The position numbers and the translations under genes were made by a program. Below, piece by piece: positions 7,939 to 12,558 of a stretch of 12,558 nt of DNA. The notes below the pieces were generated by a model. It did not search any database, was not told where the DNA came from, and was given only the letters and a program-made list of their open reading frames with translations. The first letter of the stretch is position 1; every line of letters begins with the position of its first letter. Origin of the DNA: a bacterium (GTDB lineage Bacteria > AUK180); assembly GCA_021162505.1 (NCBI GenBank), contig JAGGYO010000217.1:1-12558 (forward strand), read 5' to 3'.

Positions 7939-8276
7939 GATATCGCCCCTTCTCCGCTTTCACCGGTTCTGACCCTTATCACATCTTCAATAGGTTCTAT
8001 CCATATTTTCCCGTCTCCCATCCTTCCTGTTTGAAGTAATTCTTGTAATTCATCGATAAAATCAACTAAATTTTTATCCGGTAAAAGCATTTCTGCCTTC
8101 ATTTTATCCAATAGATTTATTTTAAAGCTATTGCTTTTCTGAAGTTCTTTATATCCAAATTGTCTGCCAAAACCCTTGACCTTGTATATAGTAGCTCCTT
8201 TAATGTCTTTTTTCTTTAAAAACCCAAGAAAATCATTAAGTGCTTTCTTTCGAAAAACAACAACAACCTTTTTCAT
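7935..8276 (-). CDS. P-II family signal transduction protein with altered T-loop
   Basis: P-II proteins are trimers that sense ATP/ADP and 2-oxoglutarate and control nitrogen enzymes, transporters or other partners by contact. The 113-residue product aligns without gaps to E. coli GlnB numbering as I recall it. KVKGFGRQ ends in Gln39, and Lys58 is present. The B-loop TGRMGDGKI (83-91) includes Lys90, and the C-terminal segment VIRVRTGESGEGAI includes Arg101 and Arg103. These nucleotide and 2-oxoglutarate contacts look intact. The T-loop differs: position 51, the uridylylated Tyr of GlnB, is Phe, and position 46 is Gln instead of Tyr. Control by uridylylation is therefore unlikely. It is not next to amtB or glnA, but is coupled to a GAF gene by a GTGA overlap. 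No ribosome binding site is evident before its ATG. A separate promoter in the 40-nt gap upstream is possible, but I could not define one. Confidence 0.87.
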   Translation of the reverse strand: MKKVVVVFRKKALNDFLGFLKKKDIKGATIYKVKGFGRQFGYKELQKSNSFKINLLDKMKAEMLLPDKNLVDFIDELQELLQTGRMGDGKIWIEPIEDVIRVRTGESGEGAIS

Positions 8277-8316
8277 ACTATATTTTAAATTTTTTATAAA
8301 AAAAAATCAAATTATT

Positions 8317-8463
8317 TTATGATAAACCTATTTTATTTTTTGTACAGCTTGCTGCCGTTTGCGGATTGTTTGCGTTGCAGGTAACCCATTGAGGATGAGC
8401 AGGGTTGCATCTTTTATCTATAATGATCTTTTTCAATACAGGTCTTTGCCATTTTAATTTCAT
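8317..8463 (-). CDS. Candidate RiPP precursor peptide, 48 residues, three cysteines
   Basis: This short gene directly follows the radical SAM gene: its ATG overlaps that gene's TGA as ATGA (8460-8463), and a perfect AAGGAGG lies 7 nt upstream. The product is 48 residues. The first 18 form a basic leader, MKLKWQRPVLKKIIIDKR, ending in a Lys-Arg pair. The remaining 30 have Cys at 19, 29 and 40, rich in Asn, Pro, Gln and Thr. Residues 19-25 (CNPAHPQ) and 29-35 (CNANNPQ) are two copies of the pattern CN-x3-PQ, spaced 10 residues apart, and the third Cys follows 11 residues later. Short Cys-containing peptides beside a SPASM radical SAM enzyme and a PqqD-like protein are typical maturase substrates, for example in sactipeptide and ranthipeptide systems. 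The leader recalls Clo7bot-type precursors in style only. The kind of modification and the final role are inference. Confidence 0.8.
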   Translation of the reverse strand: MKLKWQRPVLKKIIIDKRCNPAHPQWVTCNANNPQTAASCTKNKIGLS

Positions 8464-9437
8464 CGTGATACCTCCTTAATCAGACACATTGGGTCCCTTT
8501 TTGTCCCGAATACCTTTCTCCTTGCTGGACATCCTCCAAGGCATGTCTCTTTTAACGAACAGTCCCGGCAGTCATCGGGTAAGGTCAAATATTTCTTGTA
8601 AATAGAAAGTTCTCCCCAGATATCTCTAAAGTTTTTATCAAATATATTTAAATGTTCATCAAATACCACACTATAAGCGCAGGGCAATACAGTGCCGTCA
8701 GCAAGTATTTCTAAGGAGGTGGTATACTCATCACCTATTGTACACTTTGTGGGGAAATGATTCTCATAAAAGCTCAATGTCTCAGATTGAAAGTTGATCC
8801 TTTCATCATTTAGTCCATCGATTTTTTCTTTCATCTCCAATAGGTCGTTATAAGTGGGTTTTAAATTTCCATATACAGCTTTTCCAATATAAAATACCTC
8901 TGTAAATATCATTTGTTTCAATGAATAATTTTTCAAAAGTTCATATAATTTGTGAAAATATTTGATATTATCTTTCGTTATAGTGGTCTTTGTTGAAAAA
9001 GGGATTTGGAATTCCTGTAATAGTTCCAATGTATTTAAGATTTTCCTAAAGCTTCCGGTTTTCCCCATGATCTTATCATTTAATTGACCATTATATCCGT
9101 GAATGGAGACCTGTATGAGGTCTATTCCGTATTTCTTTAATTGTGCCAAATTATTTCTATTTGCTAATGTACCGTTTGTTGTAATATGTACTCTTTTTCC
9201 GTTTTCTTTTAAAAATTTTACAAAAGGCAATAATTTCCATGACAAAAAGGGCTCCCCGCCAGTAATAATAATATTTGGAATATCATATTTTACAATAATT
9301 TCTTTTAGTGAATTTATAAGCATGGGATTATCCTTATGTTTTAAATAGGGCTCCCATTCTCGCATACAAAAATTACAATGCAAATTGCATTTAGCCGTAA
9401 TGTCAATATACAGTTCCAAAGGAGATTTAAAGAACAT
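8460..9437 (-). CDS. Radical SAM/SPASM peptide maturase
   Basis: The 325-residue enzyme has the radical SAM cluster motif CNLHCNFC (Cys17, 21, 24), the SAM-binding ITGGEPFL near residue 60 and THVT-type strand sequence VHITTNGTL after it. The C-terminus is a full SPASM domain: a Cys, 15 residues, Gly, 4 residues and Cys, then C-x2-C-x5-C-x3-C at 290-303, and a last Cys at 318. Seven such cysteines hold two auxiliary 4Fe-4S clusters in characterised SPASM enzymes, which make thioether, C-C or other crosslinks in peptides. It overlaps the PqqD-like gene by 11 bp, with GAGGG 8 nt before its ATG, and overlaps the precursor gene by 4 bp. It should act in the cytoplasm on the leader-bearing precursor. 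The exact bond formed cannot be predicted. Confidence 0.9.
   Translation of the reverse strand: MFFKSPLELYIDITAKCNLHCNFCMREWEPYLKHKDNPMLINSLKEIIVKYDIPNIIITGGEPFLSWKLLPFVKFLKENGKRVHITTNGTLANRNNLAQLKKYGIDLIQVSIHGYNGQLNDKIMGKTGSFRKILNTLELLQEFQIPFSTKTTITKDNIKYFHKLYELLKNYSLKQMIFTEVFYIGKAVYGNLKPTYNDLLEMKEKIDGLNDERINFQSETLSFYENHFPTKCTIGDEYTTSLEILADGTVLPCAYSVVFDEHLNIFDKNFRDIWGELSIYKKYLTLPDDCRDCSLKETCLGGCPARRKVFGTKRDPMCLIKEVSR
8471..8477 (-). promoter_or_regulatory. Strong ribosome binding site of the precursor peptide gene
   Basis: Read on the minus strand, AAGGAGG lies within the last codons of the radical SAM gene, with 7 nt between it and the peptide ATG. It is the best Shine-Dalgarno match seen in this window and supports both the reality of the short gene and high expression of the peptide relative to its maturase. 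Confidence 0.8.
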
Positions 9438-9687
9438 TGATCAAACCCTCATTGTCGCATTCATTTAAGAAACTCATGATATCGCTTTCCATTGCTTGGG
9501 TTTCTTCATATTTCTTACTTAATATTTTTTTAATAGTTGAAATATCATTCTCATTTTCTATAATATCCCAGATCTCAATTGCAGCCCCTTCAATGTAAAA
9601 GGGTTCACCTGTGGAGGTATTAAAAAGGACCACTCCGTTATTCTCTTTTCTGGATACTATATTCTCTTTTCTTTTGTATCTTTTCAC
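9427..9687 (-). CDS. PqqD-like RiPP recognition element protein
   Basis: The 86-residue protein matches the PqqD fold in size and pattern: a basic N-terminus, a beta hairpin (GVVLFNTSTGEPFYIEGA), a conserved AAIEIWDII helix, an ISTIKKILSKKYE helix and a C-terminal helix MSFLNECDNEGLI. PqqD-type domains bind the leader of a RiPP precursor and present it to the radical SAM enzyme. Here the domain is a separate gene directly before its maturase. It starts with GTG in a GTGA overlap with the OmpA/TPR gene stop, with GGAG 8 nt upstream. Stand-alone PqqD-like genes also occur in other peptide pathways, but the short precursor behind the maturase makes the leader-binding role likely. Confidence 0.85.
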   Translation of the reverse strand: MKRYKRKENIVSRKENNGVVLFNTSTGEPFYIEGAAIEIWDIIENENDISTIKKILSKKYEETQAMESDIMSFLNECDNEGLINVL

Positions 9688-11792
9688 TGGATCTTCTCCA
9701 AAATGAGCTTTACCTTTGGTTTTAAAGGGCTTTTCGGATATTGTTTTGAAAATTTTTCAAGTAGCTGTTTAGCTAATTTACCCTTGCCGGATTTTATCAA
9801 ACAACCGACGATCTTGAACAGTGCCTCGTCGTCATTATCATATATTGCAGCATCCATATATTGGTAATTGCTCATAACGCCTTGAAAATAGGTAATGGCG
9901 GTATTATATTCTCCCTTATTATAAGAAATTTGCCCTAGTAAGAAATAAGCTTCTTCATAAGATTTGCTATTCTTATATAGAGATGTTTTCTTTAAATAAG
10001 ATATGCCGCTTTCCATCTTTTTATTCTTCAATAGTTGTTTTGCCTGCTCGAAATAAGCATTGCCCAATCGTTTTTTTATCTTTATTTTCTTCGAGAAGCT
10101 CTTTTCATTTTTTAAATTATTTTCTAATATGGGAATAGCTTTAACAAAATTGCCGTTTTTGAGAAGGTCTTCTACATTTTCCGTCTTAACTATTTTCTTT
10201 GGCGGTGCAGGCTTTTTCGCCGGTTGAGGGTTGATGACCTTTTCCTTGCTTTTAACGATCTCTTTTTTCTTTGGAGCTTCTTTTTTTGATACGGCTTTGG
10301 CTTTAACAGGGGTAGGAACTGCCTTCGGTTGTGGCTGTGCTTTTTGTAATTGTGGTTCCAATGCAGCTAAAACATTCTGCCTTTTTCGCAATTCTTTTTG
10401 TAATTCATTATTTTTTACAATATAAAAATCGACTCGTCTGTTTATTTGCCTTCCCAAGCGGGTCCTATTGGATGCAATGGGAAATTGCGGTCCGAATCCG
10501 AAATTGAATAAATTATTCTTATAGCTCATTCCCAAATGTTGCAAAAGGTATGATCTTACAGATTGCGATCTGTTCTTTGAAAGCAAGAAATTATCGGCGA
10601 AATTTCCTGAAGAATCAGTATGTCCTTCAATGATGAGGGAATAGTTATTATAGGTTTTAAGGATGGAAACGATCTTGTCCAGAATCTTATATGATGATGA
10701 TAATAATGTTGCAGAATTGACCATGAACCTAATATTCTTTGTCTTTAGCTGAATCCCGTTTTCCAATTTAACAATTTTTACAAGTTCTTCCGTTGTAACC
10801 GTTTTTGTTGGAGGAATATAATTACCTGGGAATACTATTTTGTATTTTGGTTCTTTTAACGGTATGTGGAAACTGAATTTAGCATCGTAGATCTTATAAT
10901 TATTAATCATGGTCCATTGTGGTTTAGCATAATATTTCTTTTTAAAAAGCGGAATCTTATTGACAAAAGGCGTTAAGCTGGAAATGGTACCCACGCCTAC
11001 ATTGATCTCGACACCTCTTTCTTCTTTGAAGCTATTGATGATCGTTTGCAAATTACTTAATCCTAAACGCACATATAACATATTCTCAGAAAACTCTCCG
11101 CCAATACCAATACCCTTGGCGCTATACTCGAAGAAAACCTTTGCCTTTGCCGTGCTTTTAAATATTTTAGTATATTCTGTTCCAAGGAAGAAGCCATTGT
11201 TCTTCATTTTACCGAAACCTACAAATTCTCGACCTCCGAGGCCAAAAGTAATATTGAGATCATCAAATTCTTTATGCATAAGCAATTTGGAAAATACAAG
11301 ATAAAATGAATAGCTTGAAAGATATTGTGAATCATTCCCGGTTGGCGAAATATAACTGATCCCCTTGCCGGTAATATTTCTCAATCCGAAAGCCATAGAA
11401 GGCAAATATTTTAATTTCGGGTTTTCTTTAAGTTTCTTTGCTGAAAATCTTATTAGAGGATCTTCAAAAAAATTAACCTTGATATTGGCGGCTCCATATT
11501 GACCAAGCCCTTGTACCAATGTAAATTGTGTCCAGATCAATTCAAATTTTAGATCATTCCACGGAATATGAAATCCAAGTCCCACCGTTATATCCTCTTC
11601 AAACCAATCGGTATTAAATTTATATCCATAAGGCGTAGTCGCCATTAATTGCGAGAAAAGAACTACAACTTTCATATTACCAATGGTATTCGTGGTAGGC
11701 ACATAGAGCATATCGGATGGATAGTTCAAATATGTACCATTAATATTAAAACCGAGGAAAATAAGGGTTAAAATAAGTACTATCTTCTTCAT
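9684..11792 (-). CDS. Outer-membrane protein: beta-barrel-like region, OmpA peptidoglycan domain and TPR tail
   Basis: The 702-residue protein starts with a signal peptide (MKKIVLILTLIFLGFNINGT). An aromatic, Gly-rich region to about residue 330 has alternating strands like an outer-membrane barrel and may resemble YjbH-type proteins. Residues about 350-455 are an OmpA C-terminal domain, with IRFMVNSATLL, GHTDSSG, LSKNRSQSV and QINRRVDF; the Asp and Arg that hold peptidoglycan in this family are present. A Lys/Pro/Ala-rich linker (about 470-540) leads to a helical TPR-like tail (about 540-702) with AYFLLGQISYNKGEYNTAI and AKQLLEKFSKQYPKSP, similar to YbgF/CpoB repeats. No ribosome binding site is visible before the ATG. 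The stop overlaps the PqqD-like gene as GTGA, so the protein is coupled to the peptide-maturation genes. It may anchor, display or secrete the peptide product, or simply share the operon. Confidence 0.8.
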   Translation of the reverse strand: MKKIVLILTLIFLGFNINGTYLNYPSDMLYVPTTNTIGNMKVVVLFSQLMATTPYGYKFNTDWFEEDITVGLGFHIPWNDLKFELIWTQFTLVQGLGQYGAANIKVNFFEDPLIRFSAKKLKENPKLKYLPSMAFGLRNITGKGISYISPTGNDSQYLSSYSFYLVFSKLLMHKEFDDLNITFGLGGREFVGFGKMKNNGFFLGTEYTKIFKSTAKAKVFFEYSAKGIGIGGEFSENMLYVRLGLSNLQTIINSFKEERGVEINVGVGTISSLTPFVNKIPLFKKKYYAKPQWTMINNYKIYDAKFSFHIPLKEPKYKIVFPGNYIPPTKTVTTEELVKIVKLENGIQLKTKNIRFMVNSATLLSSSYKILDKIVSILKTYNNYSLIIEGHTDSSGNFADNFLLSKNRSQSVRSYLLQHLGMSYKNNLFNFGFGPQFPIASNRTRLGRQINRRVDFYIVKNNELQKELRKRQNVLAALEPQLQKAQPQPKAVPTPVKAKAVSKKEAPKKKEIVKSKEKVINPQPAKKPAPPKKIVKTENVEDLLKNGNFVKAIPILENNLKNEKSFSKKIKIKKRLGNAYFEQAKQLLKNKKMESGISYLKKTSLYKNSKSYEEAYFLLGQISYNKGEYNTAITYFQGVMSNYQYMDAAIYDNDDEALFKIVGCLIKSGKGKLAKQLLEKFSKQYPKSPLKPKVKLILEKIQ

Positions 11793-12107
11793 TTAATATA
11801 AAACTGCAATAAATATGCCAAATAATACCCCAATAACAAAGGATATTTTAAGTAATTCATGCACTTAATTGTACTAAATTTAAAAAGAGTATCCAGTAAT
11901 CAGTAATTATTAAGTGATTATTTGTTTTAACATAGCATTTAAGAGTGGTAGTACTTTTGACCTTTGACCTGTGACTGATATAAAGTGAAGACCGAAGGTT
12001 AGCGGAGGATCCATTTCTTTTTGTTTTTATATTATTTTATCATCATATCCGTCTATTTATTTTCTTTTTTGAGAAGGAAGGTATTGAAAAATCTCAGAAA
12101 CATATCT

Positions 12108-12123
12108 ACCTGTGCAGACAGGT
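12108..12123. repeat. Small perfect hairpin ACCTGT-4-ACAGGT
   Basis: A 6-bp perfect stem with a GCAG loop lies in the intergenic region. On the plus strand it is followed by TGG and then TTTTT, so a weak terminator is possible, but no plus-strand gene ends nearby. It may instead be a copy of a dispersed palindromic element. Confidence 0.35.
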
Positions 12124-12175
12124 TGGATTTTTATAGAACTATTTTGTTCTTTTATTCTCATTATGAATAGACTTA

Positions 12176-12212
12176 TTTTTTGTCATTGTCATCCTTCTTT
12201 TTTGTCATTGTC
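12176..12212 (+). repeat. 15-bp direct repeat, start of a GTCATTG...AATCCAG element
   Basis: TTTTTTGTCATTGTC occurs at 12176-12190 and again at 12198-12212. The second copy continues as GGGCTTGACACGATAATCCAG to 12233. From memory this resembles the intergenic palindromic repeats of form GTCATTGCGGGCTTGACC, which are widespread in bacterial genomes. This copy's palindrome is imperfect (TCG and CGA arms only), as if decayed. Confidence 0.5.
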
Positions 12213-12301
12213 GGGCTTGACACGATAATCCAGAATTTTCTTTAATTCCTCATTTTTCATTATTCATTGTTCATTTATATTTCAGTGCTCCGTGGTATAT
12301 C

Positions 12302-12320
12302 CAGCACTTTCTTGGTGCTG
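12302..12320. repeat. Small perfect hairpin CAGCAC-7-GTGCTG
   Basis: A 6-bp perfect stem with a 7-nt loop sits in the gene-free region. No T tract follows directly and no gene ends nearby, so a terminator role is unlikely. Confidence 0.4.
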
Positions 12321-12357
12321 TGGTTAATAAATTCTTGGTTCAAAGGTTCAAAAGAAT

Positions 12358-12417
12358 GGTACTAAGTACTAAGTCATGGTTATTGGTACTAAGTGGAGAA
12401 ACTAAATACTTAGTACT
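12358..12417. repeat. ACTAAGT repeat cluster with a 10-bp inverted repeat
   Basis: ACTAAGT occurs at 12361-12367, 12368-12374 and 12388-12394, and inverted as ACTTAGT at 12408-12414. AGTACTAAGT (12365-12374) and ACTTAGTACT (12408-12417) are perfect inverted copies separated by 33 nt. No function is evident; it may be an eroded dispersed repeat. Confidence 0.6.
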
Positions 12418-12558
12418 GTATACTGTTTTTCAACTCTCCTATGAAAGAAAAAGTCAAGCAAAATAAAAAAATATTTTAAAAACATTCGCACGATCTTTCC
12501 GATCAATCTCCTATGCGTCCCCTTCTGGACAAAATATATGTGCGACGTGGACTCCCTA

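Larger units (their letters stand above)
11793..12558. other. Long intergenic region, mosaic of short repeats, no convincing gene
   Basis: This stretch has no long open frame and is broken by stops in most frames. It holds several short direct and inverted repeats: a tandem CAGTAAT pair (11894-11907), two TTGACC copies near 11957-11970, a 15-bp direct repeat (12176-12190 and 12198-12212), small hairpins (12108-12123 and 12302-12320) and an ACTAAGT cluster (12358-12417). The promoter of the minus-strand operon should lie near its left end, but I found no clear -35/-10 pair. The last 78 bases are richer in G+C (about 47 per cent by count). Confidence 0.7.

Noticed and set aside
11793..11900. 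Promoter for the OmpA/TPR operon (TTGGCA and TATATT on the minus strand)
   Set aside because: The spacing is only 15 nt and the -10-like box ends 2 nt before the ATG; in such A/T-rich sequence this is too weak to call.
12402..12557. C-terminal end of a minus-strand protein gene entering from the right edge
   Set aside because: A 51-codon frame is open to the edge, but no family is recognisable, the sequence changes composition half way and inverted repeats explain part of it. It cannot be judged without sequence beyond the edge.
12514..12558. Start of a plus-strand gene (peptide beginning MRPLLDKIYVRR)
   Set aside because: Only about 15 codons are visible, there is no ribosome binding site, and the same bases form the possible structured element.

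Overview
The window looks like chromosomal sequence from a diderm (Gram-negative-type) bacterium with an AT-rich genome, about one-third G+C by eye. The diderm inference rests on a type IV pilus secretin, an OmpA-type peptidoglycan-binding outer-membrane protein and an O-antigen-ligase-like protein. No gene here fixes the taxon, and an uncultivated lineage is possible. Standard stop codon usage fits every gene.

Left block, + strand (1-5310): the 3' part of a pilQ-type secretin gene, cut by the left edge and opening with an in-frame array of eight 39-bp repeats; pilC (inner-membrane platform protein of the type IV pilus); an O-antigen-ligase/Wzy-like membrane protein whose start is unclear; and a PHP-domain phosphoesterase with a promoter-like sequence directly against its ATG. 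A short, apparently frameshifted open frame follows, linked to the PHP stop by an ATGA overlap.

Middle and right block, - strand (11792 down to 5315): seven genes in one direction, joined by overlaps except for one 40-nt gap. In transcription order they are an OmpA/TPR fusion outer-membrane protein, a PqqD-like RiPP recognition protein, a radical SAM/SPASM enzyme, a 48-codon three-cysteine peptide gene, a P-II signalling protein, a dual-GAF protein and a divergent BatA-like membrane protein. The first four look like a RiPP (ribosomally made, post-translationally modified peptide) cassette: a precursor, a recognition protein, a two-auxiliary-cluster radical SAM maturase and a cell-envelope protein. 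The precursor core carries two copies of a Cys-Asn-x3-Pro-Gln motif and ends with a third Cys. This is the most interesting system in the window. I do not recognise it as a named RiPP class, and no exporter or protease is visible. The last three genes form a second coupled unit that combines nucleotide/2-oxoglutarate sensing (P-II), small-molecule sensing (GAF) and a membrane protein.

Right end (11793-12558): about 770 bp without a convincing gene. It is a mosaic of short direct and inverted repeats and ends in a G+C-richer, possibly structured stretch cut by the window edge.
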